Below are positions 47,441-57,609 of a DNA stretch of 64,000 bases, in pieces. The stretch comes from Flavobacteriales bacterium (GTDB lineage Bacteria > Bacteroidota > Bacteroidia > NS11-12g > UBA955). The position numbers and the translations under genes were made by a program. Every line of letters starts with the position of its first letter. The stretch's first letter is position 1. The notes under the pieces were generated by a model, which did not search any database, was not told where the DNA came from, and saw only the letters and a list, made by a program, of their open reading frames with translations. Where the stretch lies: the NCBI GenBank assembly GCA_947463125.1, contig CANHQZ010000001.1, positions 108,157-172,156 of the forward strand, in the 5' to 3' direction.

Positions 47441-49930
47441 TTATCTGCCCGATAAAACGGTTACTGTGCCGGATTCTGCGCGTATTTTGCCGCCGGAAAT
47501 ATGGTTATTGAATACCAGATAAATTACATAAATATATTGCCCATCCGGAACAATTTCACCCTTGTAAGTGCCGTCCCAACCCTGAGTAGCAGGGGCATCA
47601 TATAATTTTTCTCCCCACCGGTTAAAGATGCGAAGGCTCGATTCTTTCAAAGTGCAATCGTTGTATTTGCAGTCCAGGATTGGCTTGAAAACATCGTTCC
47701 TGCCATCCACCTTACCGGGCGTAAAGGCTGAAGGAATGCAGATTTCACAAATGCAATCCGACAGGGTTACATCCGCGGTATCTGTGCGCGAACCGCAATA
47801 TCCTGAGGTAGTGAGCACAATTTTGCTGCTATTACGGAGAACTGCAACAGGGCCTGAAGTTCCGTCACTCCAGCGGTAACTGTAAATACCATTCCCCGGT
47901 TGAGTTCCATTCAGGGTGAAGCCATTGCCCCTGCAACCCTTGATTTTTCTGTCCAAAACCCTTTGGGCACGGGATTGTAAAATTATCTCAAATGAATCCT
48001 GTTTCGGCCCGCATGAATCCGAGTAATTCAGGTAGAATTTGCCCGGTTTATTGAATTTTTTTACGTGGGACGTATCACCATCAAACCACTTTATTTTAAC
48101 AGCATAATTTTGGGTGTTTTGAGTAAACACAAACGGGGTATCACAAATGGCTGTGTCCCTCAAGGCAAAAGACGGTCCGGCAGGTACTGCTGCGTGCAGT
48201 GTATCCCTCCTGCTTCCGCAGGCATCCGTAGTCACAAGTATATACATACCCGGTGAATTGATGGTTCTTTGCGGACTTGAAGTGCCATCATTCCATGAGT
48301 AACCGTAACTCAAACCGAGTGGCTGTGACCCATTAACGGCAACGGCAGAACCCGGGCAAAGGGATATCCTGGCGGGCAAAACCCTGACCATAACAGGGAA
48401 GTTCTTAATTTCAATTGTATCCCGGTAGGTTCCGCAGATATTGATAAGCCGCAGATGGTAAATGCCTGACTTTGAAATGGATTTTATATGCGATGTATCT
48501 CCATCGGACCATAGCACCGATGAATTATAATCCCTTATTCTGTATAGAGCAGGGCTATTTGCGCAAACAGTTGTATCCCTGAAACGGGTAGGCACCGGAC
48601 CTGCACAGGAAACGCAATTGAAAGTCTGTTTGAACTTTACATCGCTCACAGCAGGACTTAAGTTGGTTGCAAACTTTCCGTCATAAAACATGGTGCCTTT
48701 GTTGGTGGTTAAGGAAACACCGGTATTGCTCACCGCAGTAAAGCTTGCACTGCGCATGCTGCACACGAATGTATCACAGGGATTTACCAGTGCAAGACTA
48801 AGATTTGGCACATCATAGAAATTGGTACCTGTAAAAGCCATACCGCCTCCCGGCAGCCTGGCGCTGTTGGTTCCTGAAATATGGTTTTGGAAGGAGTTAT
48901 TTTTAAACCGGATAAGTTTCACATTCTGCACATTGCCGGAAGAATCCATCTCCGCAAAGCCATTATGCCAGTTCCACCCACCCGTGTTATGAATGAAGGA
49001 AACAATGAGGCGATTGTTCTCCCATTCAATTTTACCGCCAAAACAATATCCGAGGGTATATTTTTTTTGCCAGATGAAGTTTCCGTTTGAGGAATTAATA
49101 CAGGCAACCCACATTTCGTAATTCCCCCCTGACTGGTAGTTACCAACCACATAAATTTTGCCGGCGGGCGAAACCGCCAGGGAGCTGATGGTGCAGTAAT
49201 CGGGGGCGTTATAACCAAAACATTTATCAACCACTCCCTTGTCTTTTACAGTTAGGAGAATGGGAGATTTACCATCGTGTCCGCCTACCACATATCCAGA
49301 GCCCAATGCCGCAGATGCTCCCGCGTGCGATTGTGCTCCGTATTTGTAGGAATTCCTAAAAAGCTCATTTCCATTGGAATCAAGGGCTGCAAGCAGCAAA
49401 TGTGAATCATAATTCCACTGATGGGATGAACCGCAGCCAAAAACAGTGCCGTCTTTTCTCACCATCACATTTCTGAACGCATCGTATCTGCCATAGTTTC
49501 CGTTGGATGTGGTCCTTCGCCACCACTTCAACGTTCCGTTTTTATTGAAACAGGCAATAGAAGCAAGCCCGGCTCCCACCGAAGGTTCATCTGACCTTCC
49601 ACTAATCACACAGCCCCCCGACACAGTTGGGGCAATACCCACCGGATAGGATGTTTCATCCCCCGGGGATCCCACCCGCTTGAGTAAAAGCATCCTGCCC
49701 GAATCATTGAATTTAGCCACCAAAAAATCAAGCATATCAGAACCGGTGTTGATCGTACCGGTCACCCAAAATCCGTCGCTGACGGCTGCAATGCCATGCG
49801 GCTGAATATTATTTACAGAAGTCGCAGTAATAGTGGTATGGATCCGCACTTTAGGCGGGACACAAAAGTTCTGGGCCCATAGTATGTTTGCAATAAACAA
49901 GTATGCCAGTGCGGATATAATTTTATGCAT
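47441..49930 (-). CDS. Secreted propeller/Ig-repeat protein with T9SS type B C-terminal domain
   Basis: From the ATG at 49930 the product has 829 residues with a signal peptide (ends LWAQ). Residues about 30-400 look like a beta-propeller of the SBBP/PQQ-like type (GCVISGRSDEP, GKIYVVGNYQSGG). Then four Ig-like repeats of about 80 residues follow, each with a WSDGDTS- or WNDGTS-type turn and a CGxxxDT strand, and a C-terminal type B domain (CIPSAFTPGKVDGRNDVF, IFNRWGEKLYD). A GTG at 49951 is also in frame, but lacks a better signal peptide. Probable surface protein exported by T9SS. Confidence 0.88.
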   Translation of the reverse strand: MHKIISALAYLFIANILWAQNFCVPPKVRIHTTITATSVNNIQPHGIAAVSDGFWVTGTINTGSDMLDFLVAKFNDSGRMLLLKRVGSPGDETSYPVGIAPTVSGGCVISGRSDEPSVGAGLASIACFNKNGTLKWWRRTTSNGNYGRYDAFRNVMVRKDGTVFGCGSSHQWNYDSHLLLAALDSNGNELFRNSYKYGAQSHAGASAALGSGYVVGGHDGKSPILLTVKDKGVVDKCFGYNAPDYCTISSLAVSPAGKIYVVGNYQSGGNYEMWVACINSSNGNFIWQKKYTLGYCFGGKIEWENNRLIVSFIHNTGGWNWHNGFAEMDSSGNVQNVKLIRFKNNSFQNHISGTNSARLPGGGMAFTGTNFYDVPNLSLALVNPCDTFVCSMRSASFTAVSNTGVSLTTNKGTMFYDGKFATNLSPAVSDVKFKQTFNCVSCAGPVPTRFRDTTVCANSPALYRIRDYNSSVLWSDGDTSHIKSISKSGIYHLRLINICGTYRDTIEIKNFPVMVRVLPARISLCPGSAVAVNGSQPLGLSYGYSWNDGTSSPQRTINSPGMYILVTTDACGSRRDTLHAAVPAGPSFALRDTAICDTPFVFTQNTQNYAVKIKWFDGDTSHVKKFNKPGKFYLNYSDSCGPKQDSFEIILQSRAQRVLDRKIKGCRGNGFTLNGTQPGNGIYSYRWSDGTSGPVAVLRNSSKIVLTTSGYCGSRTDTADVTLSDCICEICIPSAFTPGKVDGRNDVFKPILDCKYNDCTLKESSLRIFNRWGEKLYDAPATQGWDGTYKGEIVPDGQYIYVIYLVFNNHISGGKIRAESGTVTVLSGR

Positions 49931-50042
49931 ACCCCGGAAAAATGATGTCACCTTAATTTGAGTAGCAATTAAACAAAAAAAGTAAATATAAACAACAAAA
50001 AGCTTAAAACCGGGTCAAAACAAGGGGAAGGTAAAACCAAAA

Positions 50043-50321
50043 TCACCCAAAGCGGTTGGGCTTACTCTTGAAAGGCAGCAGCATTGCTTCCACCTTGTCG
50101 ATGATCTCCCTTGCCTGGGCTACAATCTTCTCACCCTCCGGTGTCAATTTCACGGGCAGGCTTTTACGATCAAAAATCGAAACGCCCAGCCGGTCTTCCA
50201 GAACCCTGATCTGCTGGCTGACAGTGCTCTGTTCAGCAGCTACAAGATCTGCGGCTTTACTGAAACTCCCCGTTTCCGATACCGCAATAATGTATTGCAG
50301 CTGCCTCAATGTTACCAGCAT
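50043..50321 (-). CDS. Stand-alone LysR-type winged-helix DNA-binding protein
   Basis: The 92-residue product is just the N-terminal DNA-binding part of a LysR regulator: LRQLQYIIAVSETGSFSKAA, then EQSTVSQQIRVLEDRLGVSIFDR and the wing (about 1-65), plus the start of the linker helix (65-85). The effector-binding domain (about 200 residues) is absent, and no trace of it is seen downstream. It follows the DUF3127 gene by 12 bases. It could dimerise via the linker helix and act as a constitutive regulator, or be a remnant. Confidence 0.85.
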   Translation of the reverse strand: MLVTLRQLQYIIAVSETGSFSKAADLVAAEQSTVSQQIRVLEDRLGVSIFDRKSLPVKLTPEGEKIVAQAREIIDKVEAMLLPFKSKPNRFG

Positions 50322-50333
50322 GGTTTTGGTTAT

Positions 50334-50735
50334 TTAGAATGGTAAACCTTCATCGCCGGAAGACGCATCTGCTGAAATATCTCCGTTTATTAGCATATTA
50401 TCGACATCGGCAGAGGTTTCATGAATGGGAGCAGCCGGCGACGGAGCGGCAGAGGTCTGGGCCCCACTCTTTTTCACCACGTTCCATGCACGGATATCGT
50501 TGTACCAGCGGCCATTGTATTCGCGGCAGTCAATGTCAAAACTCACGGTCACGTCTTCGCCTTTTTGAATCTGAAACTGATCCACCTTGTCTCCCCAAAT
50601 ACCCATAAGTGCTTTTCTGGGATACTGACCACCCTGAACTTCGAGAATAAATTCCTGCTTTTGCCAGGGATTACCGCTCTTGTTTGTGCCTGTTACTTTA
50701 GGCAAAACTTCCAATATTCTTCCTGTAATTTCCAT
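50334..50735 (-). CDS. DUF3127 domain protein (OB-fold-like)
   Basis: The 133-residue product carries a DUF3127 domain at 1-85 (MEITGRILEVLPKVTGTNKS, WQKQEFILEV, VSFDIDCREYNGRWYNDIRAW), which looks like an OB-fold and resembles single-stranded DNA-binding proteins, followed by an Ala/Ser/Pro-rich, acidic tail ending GDEGLPF, similar in style to the SSB tail (ending in DDIPF-type residues). A DNA-binding function is inferred. A -7 element lies 10 bases before the ATG, and the LysR-like gene follows in the same operon. Confidence 0.82.
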   Translation of the reverse strand: MEITGRILEVLPKVTGTNKSGNPWQKQEFILEVQGGQYPRKALMGIWGDKVDQFQIQKGEDVTVSFDIDCREYNGRWYNDIRAWNVVKKSGAQTSAAPSPAAPIHETSADVDNMLINGDISADASSGDEGLPF

Positions 50736-50745
50736 AAATATACAG

Positions 50746-50753
50746 CAAATTTA
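50746..50753 (-). promoter_or_regulatory. -7 promoter element of the DUF3127 operon
   Basis: TAAATTTG on the minus strand, full consensus match, 10 bases before the ATG at 50735. No TTG at 19-21 bases. Confidence 0.4.
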
Positions 50754-50799
50754 TCAGATTTCCAAATGCATTAATACACGCACTTTCCACCGAATGAAA

Positions 50800-52071
50800 T
50801 TACTTGGATCGAATAGCATCCACAGGGTTGAGTTTGGCGCCGGATGAGGCAGGCAGGAAACCGGCAAGAAGGCCCACAATTACGGAAACCCCGATGCCGA
50901 GTATTACATCAGATGGCATCAGATACAGGGTAAAACCACTTTCAAGCTGATGCTGCAAGACAAAATTGAGCAATTGCAGGGTTGCCCACACCATCAACAA
51001 TCCGATCAGTCCGCCGATAATGCACAAAATAACGGATTCGGTAAGGAACTGTGACAGAATGAAACCGCGTTTGGCGCCAAGCGCCTTCTGAATTCCGATT
51101 TCCTGGGTTCTTTCCTTAACAGAAACAAACATAATATTGGCCACGCCAAAGCAGCCTACCACCATGGAAAAACCGCCGATGATGATACCGATAATCTTAA
51201 TGGTGCCAAACAGCTCACTTACGGCATTGGTGATCATACTCATTCTGTTTACCGAAAAAGTAGCTTCCTGATACGGCCCGATTCTTCTATGACGACGCAT
51301 AAGCTGACCGGTTTCAAAAGACAAATCATCCAGTGAAACTCCGGGAGCTGCCTTTAGCAAAATTTGTGTACCCTCGGAATTCTCTTTGTAGTTCATCATT
51401 GCCATACCCATCTTTAGCGGAACCATTACACGCTCATCCGCACTGGCATTGATGATACTTTGCCCCTCGCGGCGAAAAACGCCGATCACCCTGCAAACCT
51501 GGTTTTTTATTCGGATATCCTTACCCAACGGGTCTGCCCCCTGAAACAGATTGGCAGCAACCGAAGCTCCGATGATACACACAGGTCTTCCACCGGCACT
51601 CTCGTCTTCCGAAAAATAGCGTCCAAACTCTACATCAGCCTTCTGAACTTCGTTGTAACGGTGTGAAACGCAGTTGATACGCGTATCGGTTAAAGAAACG
51701 CCTTTAAATTCAATTTTTTCACTCGAACTAAAGGCAAAAGCCACGGCAGATGCCAGGCTTGCGTCCAGATTTTCTTCCAGAAACTTTGCTTCATCCAAGC
51801 TGGTCTCCGGACGTCTCAGGTATTTCCACCAGGGATAATTGCCTCCAAATTCATCCCAGGGCCATTTCTGCACAAACAGCACATCCGTGCCAAAAGAAGC
51901 AAAGTTATCATTGATATTTTTTTCCATGGAGTGCACCAGGGCATACACAACGATGATGCAGTAAATCCCAATGGTTATTCCCAGTACGGATAGCACAGAC
52001 CTCAGTTTGTTTTTCCGGAGTGCATCCACAGCCATCCGCAGACTCTCCCAAAGGAATGCACCCAATCTCAT
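50800..52071 (-). CDS. ABC transporter permease (MacB-like)
   Basis: From the ATG at 52071 the product has 423 residues: one N-terminal membrane helix (about 25-48), a MacB_PCD periplasmic domain (about 50-260) and an FtsX-type domain with three helices (about 290-423), including the cytoplasmic stretch VKERTQEIGIQKALGAKR. This is the topology of MacB-type permeases for lipoprotein, peptide or toxin export. A GTG at 52119 would overlap tamB by 38 bases; I prefer the ATG, 10 bases after the tamB stop. No ATPase gene is adjacent. Confidence 0.9.
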   Translation of the reverse strand: MRLGAFLWESLRMAVDALRKNKLRSVLSVLGITIGIYCIIVVYALVHSMEKNINDNFASFGTDVLFVQKWPWDEFGGNYPWWKYLRRPETSLDEAKFLEENLDASLASAVAFAFSSSEKIEFKGVSLTDTRINCVSHRYNEVQKADVEFGRYFSEDESAGGRPVCIIGASVAANLFQGADPLGKDIRIKNQVCRVIGVFRREGQSIINASADERVMVPLKMGMAMMNYKENSEGTQILLKAAPGVSLDDLSFETGQLMRRHRRIGPYQEATFSVNRMSMITNAVSELFGTIKIIGIIIGGFSMVVGCFGVANIMFVSVKERTQEIGIQKALGAKRGFILSQFLTESVILCIIGGLIGLLMVWATLQLLNFVLQHQLESGFTLYLMPSDVILGIGVSVIVGLLAGFLPASSGAKLNPVDAIRSK

Positions 52072-52081
52072 AACGGCAAAA

Positions 52082-55000
52082 TTACGGCTTTTTGCGCGGC
52101 CTGAGCGTATTGAACTCACGTCGGTAAATCAGACCGCCTCCCAAGGTGTTTCCGCTGACCCCGTTCGTAATGGTGCTGTTGTTTTGCTGCAGCAATAAAT
52201 TGTTGCTTCGGCTGAATGCTTTAACCCGCCAGTTTTCATTGCGTGTCATGTATTCCAGGTTGAAATTCAGAGGCAATGCTACGCTGCTGACCAGCATGGC
52301 TACGGTCGGATCATAATTTACATCCAAACGCAGCCGATCGGTGAGAAACCATTCGCTGTTGATGAAAACCTTGGTATTGGTGCCTGTAGCACTGCGCACA
52401 TCATCAATATTTACCTGAATTCGGGTGGGTATACCCAGTCTGGAGAAAATATCATTCACCACAGTACTCGCCACACCGGAAAGGCTGCTGCCTGCCACTC
52501 CGCTTCCGCTAACCCCGCCGGTTCCGCTGCCGGTGGCAAAAGAAGGCGGAATAAAATTACCAAACAGCAACAAAGCCACCGCCTGTCGCATGGTCTCATC
52601 CTTGTCGGAACGTATGCGCTGGATTACCGAATACACATCGGCAGATGCTCCGCCGGCAGCCTGCAGGTCAGGTGCCTGCAAATCAAAGGCTATTTCCGGC
52701 GCAAAAAGGTTGCCCTTCATCTGCAACTGACTGATAATGCGGGTAGCAGGATAATCCTTGCTGGTAGAAGAAACGGATGACATGAGGGCAGATGGCGAAA
52801 TTTTCTTTTCAAAGCTTCCTGTCATGCTGATATTTACATTGTACGGATCTCCGTCCCATGAAATTACACCGCCTTTATCCAGGGCGATTTTTCGGGTAAG
52901 CACATTGATTCCGGGAAGAGAAAAAACATAATCTCCTTCAGAAACTATATAATTTCCGTAAAGGAAGAAATGTTCGTTTTCATCATACAGCATGCGCAGG
53001 GTGCCGGCACCGCGTCCACGGATAACATCTCCCAGTTTTTTATCAATCACAAACTGGGCTTCCGCTTCCGGCGTAGCTTCCAGAAACAGATTGATTCTGT
53101 AAATATCGTCGCCGTTGCTGCGCATGGCCGAAGCGGTATTGGTTTTTTTACCCTTTGCCCTGAATTTAACATGTCCCCCACCGAAAGAAGTCTCTTCCAC
53201 ATCCGAATACATCAGGTTTACTTGCGTGTTGCGGCGGGTTTTGAGGTATATATCCATGGAAATCCTGTCAAAAGGCCCGTAGATGCGGCAGTTGCCATCA
53301 GCATAGCCGGTGCCATAATAGAGGCTGTTATCCTTTTCGGTTGTATTCAACACCTTCAGGTTTCGGGCACTGTCTATGCGCAAATCCAGGTTCCAGTCGC
53401 TGAAATGGTTGTGTTTAATCGCAAGCTTTGCCAGTGCATGATTCTTACCGGTTTCATCCACAATTTTGGCCGGTTTGAAGGTGTAAAATCCGGTTTCATC
53501 AGCCATTATGGAGGCATTCAGGCGATACCATGTATTCAGATAATCAATTTTAAAATAGGCCCCCGAAATGTTGGCATTCCCGGTTAGCTCAGGATTATCG
53601 GTGTTTCCGCCAAGATGAAAATTGCCTGATAATTTACCTTCCTGCAGGGTTACAATGCCCTCAAGGAAAGGCTGCATGGACTTGACAGAAACAGTAGACG
53701 GGATATTCAGTTTCACATCAAACTGGTCTCCAATGATTCTTTTTTCATAAGCGATACTTCCCCTGGCCGAAACCCCATCCAGCGGACCACTTACGAAACC
53801 CGCCATCAGGCTTAACCGGCCGCGCTCACCCCTGTCATTTAACCCAACATCCAGGTCGCCGTAATTCACGCCCATATACTGAAGATCTCGGGCAGAAAAA
53901 TCACCCCAGATACGGGGTTTTTTAACCACAGACGTAATATACACATCCGCATTGATGCGGCCCTTCAGGCTATCCAGCCCATGGCCCGGGAACAATGGGT
54001 TCAGGTTTTGGATAAGAAAATTGCCCGCATCCACGTGCAGGGTATCACTGTTGCGGTCTGAAATCATCCCATTGACCTCAAAAAACGCATCCCTGCTTTC
54101 AAAATACATATTGTTGATGCGAATGCGGCCTTGTGGCAGAAAGGTTATTCCGGCATTACCTGCAACCTGCCATTCATTATGCATCAGCTCCAGACGGCTG
54201 TTTGCCAGGTGCATGGCAACCGAATCTTTGTATACTTCGCTGTGGGTAATAAAATCAATTTCTTCATCCCAACGCGCATCTCGCATTTTCAGTTCCAGGT
54301 TCACATCCGACTGGCAGGCGGTACCCTTCATCTCCAGGTTGTGAAACCATTCTGAATCGTGGTGGCTGAGAAATGCAGCCGAAACATTGAAATCGAGGTG
54401 GCTGCTGTCTTCCTTGCGCGCATTGCAGCTCAGCTGCTTCGCAGAGAACTGCCCCCAGCAAATATCCATCGGCTCAACGGTCAGCTGCATGGTTTCGGAT
54501 TTACCGTCAAACATGCCATAAGCAGTAAAGGAAGTGGTATTGAAAGAAGGATGTAAAATTCCGGATAGCAGGCCTGTTTGGGGTATGTGAACCGAATAGG
54601 AGAAGGAATCGGTAAATTTCGCTTTGGTATGCCTGAAGCGACGAGACAGAATTGTTGCCACTTCATTTTGCAAAACAGACACAATATTTGCGGGATCAAA
54701 CTTACCTCTGAGGTAGCCTTCCAATGCTTCGCCCGAAGCGTAAACCTCGCTTGACCGACCCAGATTTCGCTTTCCAAACTGCTGTCGCGCATAGGAATAG
54801 ACCTGTCCACCGCGGTGCACCGAAACATTGTTCAGATTAACGGTTCCCTGCATGGTAGCCGGATTCATTCCGGTAATATCCACGGCTGCTTTACCATACA
54901 CCAGTGTCTGCGCCGTATCGATGCCCAGGGCGGCGAGGTTGGTTCCCCTTGTATTCAACGTAAAATTCCAGCGGGCGTCTTTGTCGGCAAATTCAACTAT

Positions 55001-56524
55001 TCCGCCAAAATCTATGTTCAGCAAAGGATCATCCAGAAAAGCTTCTCCTTCAAATTTGGTAGCCGTGAGATTGCCGTTGACCCTGCCCCCCGTAAAAGTT
55101 TTGCCCAGCAAGGAATAGGATGGGATATCCCCGTTCAGGGTCATTTTAAACCGGTCTGAGGTAAGTCCCTCTCCTTCAATGTCCAGCTGAAATGCAAAGT
55201 CACCCAGTTTATCGGGCATAGAAAGCAAACTGCCAAGGTTTAGACTGGCGGAGGAAAACCGGCCTGCAAACAGGGCGTTTTCCAAACCATCCTCAAAATT
55301 CATGTAACCGTCAGCACCCACATTGCCGATGTCGGAAGTCAGATTGCCGTTGATATTGAAATCGAGCAGCTGTCCGTTAAAAACGCCGCTGTAGGTAATT
55401 TTACCCGCCTTTGATACCGGCTCGGGAAGGGCAACACCTGTAATAAGCCGTTCAAGGTCAGAGGCATGGGTTTGCAGGGTTTCAATATCAAACTCGCAAT
55501 ACATGGTTCGCCAGTCAGGCAGGCCTTCAAAAAACAAATCCCCTTTGAGCAGGGACTGTCCGGCCGTGGTAATTTGTGTATTCCTAAGCCTAAGCTTGTC
55601 GAAAGTGCCTGAAATATCCGTATTTACCAGCAATGATTCCTTGTGCCCCCTCAGTGTTTCATCGAAGATGGAAAGCTCATCCAAACAAACACTGCTGTTT
55701 CGCACGCGGGCTTTCCACTCGGTATTTGAGATAAACTCATCCAGATATTTGTAGCCGGGGTATTTAAAATGCAAATCGCCTGCAAGTAACGAGCAGGGCA
55801 TTTTCAGCGACATGTTGTCGAAATCCATTCCCTTGTAATGGATGTTACATACCGCATTGAAGGCCTCAATTGTCAATCCGCTTCGCTCGCGTGTTTTGAG
55901 ATCCACAGCGGTAAAATGCAGGGAATCATCAATCAGCCAGAAATTTCGGCAGTCACCTGAAATCCCATTAAACTCTAGATGATATTCATCAATTATACCG
56001 GGTACAGAAGGTTTGTGCCGTTCGTCAAAATAATGAAATCGGGTATCCTTTAACCTGGCATTGCCAAAGTGCACTGCCCAGGGCTTGGAAGGTGTCTTTT
56101 TCTTTTTGGGCGGACCATTGATGTAATCTACCAGAAAATCGATGTTTTGTCCTTTGACACCCTTGTGGTGACCCACCCGAATATATCCGCCGATGATTTC
56201 GCCATCAATAAAATCAATCTTTTTTCGCAGCCGGTCCCATTTTCTAAGATTGAAATCCAGCACACGGATAAAAATCATGCTATCTCCCTGCTGATCGCTG
56301 ATAAAAATGCCTTCGGCATGCAGGTTTTGCACAAGGTCAAATTCAATGGATTTTACCGAAACGGTGCATCCCAGCTCTTTTTCGAGGTATTGTGCAGCAC
56401 GTCCGGCCAGGTATGTCTGAACCGCCCTGCTACGAAACAATATGCCCAACAGACCTGCACATAAAAGCAGAAACAGTAAAAACCTGAGTATAAACTTGCG
56501 TAATTTTGTCCGCTGCTTTTTCAA
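52082..56524 (-). CDS. tamB: TamB-family translocation and assembly module protein
   Basis: The 1480-residue protein has a basic N-terminus and one membrane helix (about 12-30) followed by AsmA/DUF748-like beta repeats and a C-terminal DUF490/TamB region (about 1150-1450) with FLYGNYIVSEGDYVFSLPG and NVNISMTGSFEKK. TamB-type proteins span the periplasm as a beta-taco and move phospholipids or help outer-membrane proteins fold. The start is a TTG at 56524; no ATG occurs between it and the preceding in-frame stop. No tamA gene is in the window. It is divergent from tsaD with only 46 bases between. Confidence 0.92.
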   Translation of the reverse strand: MKKQRTKLRKFILRFLLFLLLCAGLLGILFRSRAVQTYLAGRAAQYLEKELGCTVSVKSIEFDLVQNLHAEGIFISDQQGDSMIFIRVLDFNLRKWDRLRKKIDFIDGEIIGGYIRVGHHKGVKGQNIDFLVDYINGPPKKKKTPSKPWAVHFGNARLKDTRFHYFDERHKPSVPGIIDEYHLEFNGISGDCRNFWLIDDSLHFTAVDLKTRERSGLTIEAFNAVCNIHYKGMDFDNMSLKMPCSLLAGDLHFKYPGYKYLDEFISNTEWKARVRNSSVCLDELSIFDETLRGHKESLLVNTDISGTFDKLRLRNTQITTAGQSLLKGDLFFEGLPDWRTMYCEFDIETLQTHASDLERLITGVALPEPVSKAGKITYSGVFNGQLLDFNINGNLTSDIGNVGADGYMNFEDGLENALFAGRFSSASLNLGSLLSMPDKLGDFAFQLDIEGEGLTSDRFKMTLNGDIPSYSLLGKTFTGGRVNGNLTATKFEGEAFLDDPLLNIDFGGIVEFADKDARWNFTLNTRGTNLAALGIDTAQTLVYGKAAVDITGMNPATMQGTVNLNNVSVHRGGQVYSYARQQFGKRNLGRSSEVYASGEALEGYLRGKFDPANIVSVLQNEVATILSRRFRHTKAKFTDSFSYSVHIPQTGLLSGILHPSFNTTSFTAYGMFDGKSETMQLTVEPMDICWGQFSAKQLSCNARKEDSSHLDFNVSAAFLSHHDSEWFHNLEMKGTACQSDVNLELKMRDARWDEEIDFITHSEVYKDSVAMHLANSRLELMHNEWQVAGNAGITFLPQGRIRINNMYFESRDAFFEVNGMISDRNSDTLHVDAGNFLIQNLNPLFPGHGLDSLKGRINADVYITSVVKKPRIWGDFSARDLQYMGVNYGDLDVGLNDRGERGRLSLMAGFVSGPLDGVSARGSIAYEKRIIGDQFDVKLNIPSTVSVKSMQPFLEGIVTLQEGKLSGNFHLGGNTDNPELTGNANISGAYFKIDYLNTWYRLNASIMADETGFYTFKPAKIVDETGKNHALAKLAIKHNHFSDWNLDLRIDSARNLKVLNTTEKDNSLYYGTGYADGNCRIYGPFDRISMDIYLKTRRNTQVNLMYSDVEETSFGGGHVKFRAKGKKTNTASAMRSNGDDIYRINLFLEATPEAEAQFVIDKKLGDVIRGRGAGTLRMLYDENEHFFLYGNYIVSEGDYVFSLPGINVLTRKIALDKGGVISWDGDPYNVNISMTGSFEKKISPSALMSSVSSTSKDYPATRIISQLQMKGNLFAPEIAFDLQAPDLQAAGGASADVYSVIQRIRSDKDETMRQAVALLLFGNFIPPSFATGSGTGGVSGSGVAGSSLSGVASTVVNDIFSRLGIPTRIQVNIDDVRSATGTNTKVFINSEWFLTDRLRLDVNYDPTVAMLVSSVALPLNFNLEYMTRNENWRVKAFSRSNNLLLQQNNSTITNGVSGNTLGGGLIYRREFNTLRPRKKP

Positions 56525-56570
56525 CCGTTTCGAATTTAAGGTACAGAAAGGCGCTCACTATCCACCAGCC

Positions 56571-57584
56571 ATGCGTTATTCCACTATTTTGGGCATAGAA
56601 AGCAGTTGTGATGACACCGCTGTAGCTATCTGGCACAAGGGCAAAATCCTTGCCAATATCACAGCCGGCCAGGACATTCACCGCGAATACGGCGGAGTGG
56701 TCCCCGAACTGGCATCCAGGGCACATCAAAGTCATATCATCCCCACACTCAACCAGGCCCTGAAAACCGCAAATATTGCGGCGAATGATATTGATGCCAT
56801 TGCCGTAACGCAGGGCCCCGGGTTAATGGGCAGCCTTTTGGTGGGACTGAATACCGCCAAGGGACTTTCCATAGCACTGCAAAAACCCCTGATTGGGGTG
56901 AATCATCTGCAAGCGCACATTGCAGCATTGTACATAGAAAATCCCGAACCGGAATTTCCGTTGCTGGTGTTGCTGGTAAGCGGCGGACACACGCAGCTGA
57001 TACTGGTGACCGGCTTCACGGAAATGCAGATTGTCGGCACCACACTGGATGACGCCGCCGGCGAAGCTTTCGACAAGGCAGCCAAGTTGCTGGGCCTTCC
57101 CTACCCCGGCGGACCTCACATTGAAAACCGGGCTCAATCCGGAAACCCAAAGGCGTTTCCTTTCCCCCAGGCTTCCGTTCCGGGTTTTAACATGAGTTTT
57201 TCGGGTATCAAAACCTCCTTGCTGTATTTTTTGCAGAAGGAATCCAAAACCAATACCGGTTTCGCAACCGATAACATGGCAGACATTTGTGCATCCTACC
57301 AGCAATCGATAATCGATTATCTCCTTGGCAAAACCAAAAAAGCCATCAAGGAATACAACCCAAAAACAATTGCTCTTGCGGGTGGCGTTTCTGCCAACAA
57401 ATCACTGCGAAAACAACTTAGTGAACTGGGCGCGGAACACAACCTGCCTTGCCTGATACCCGCGTTTGAATATTGCACCGACAATGCCGCCATGATTTGT
57501 ATGGCAGGCCATTTTCTGCTGGAAAAGGGAGACACCACAGGACTGGAAGCACTGCCTTTTTCAAAGACCCTTCACAATCCCTGA
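56571..57584 (+). CDS. tsaD: tRNA N6-adenosine threonylcarbamoyltransferase TsaD
   Basis: TsaD transfers the threonylcarbamoyl group to A37 of ANN-decoding tRNAs. From the ATG at 56571 the product has 337 residues: ILGIESSCDDT at the start, metal ligands His112 and His116 in NHLQAH, VSGGHTQL, and the late CTDNAAMI with the third ligand. The longer frame from 56442 would run through the tamB start region and lacks family support. The partners TsaB, TsaC and TsaE are not in the window. Confidence 0.96.
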   Translation: MRYSTILGIESSCDDTAVAIWHKGKILANITAGQDIHREYGGVVPELASRAHQSHIIPTLNQALKTANIAANDIDAIAVTQGPGLMGSLLVGLNTAKGLSIALQKPLIGVNHLQAHIAALYIENPEPEFPLLVLLVSGGHTQLILVTGFTEMQIVGTTLDDAAGEAFDKAAKLLGLPYPGGPHIENRAQSGNPKAFPFPQASVPGFNMSFSGIKTSLLYFLQKESKTNTGFATDNMADICASYQQSIIDYLLGKTKKAIKEYNPKTIALAGGVSANKSLRKQLSELGAEHNLPCLIPAFEYCTDNAAMICMAGHFLLEKGDTTGLEALPFSKTLHNP

Positions 57585-57609
57585 TCCTTTCCTATATTCG
57601 CCGTACTTT

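Noticed and set aside
50043..50321. Frameshifted full-length LysR gene
   Set aside because: The 91 bases downstream contain no trace of an effector domain in any frame, so a frameshift does not explain the short protein.
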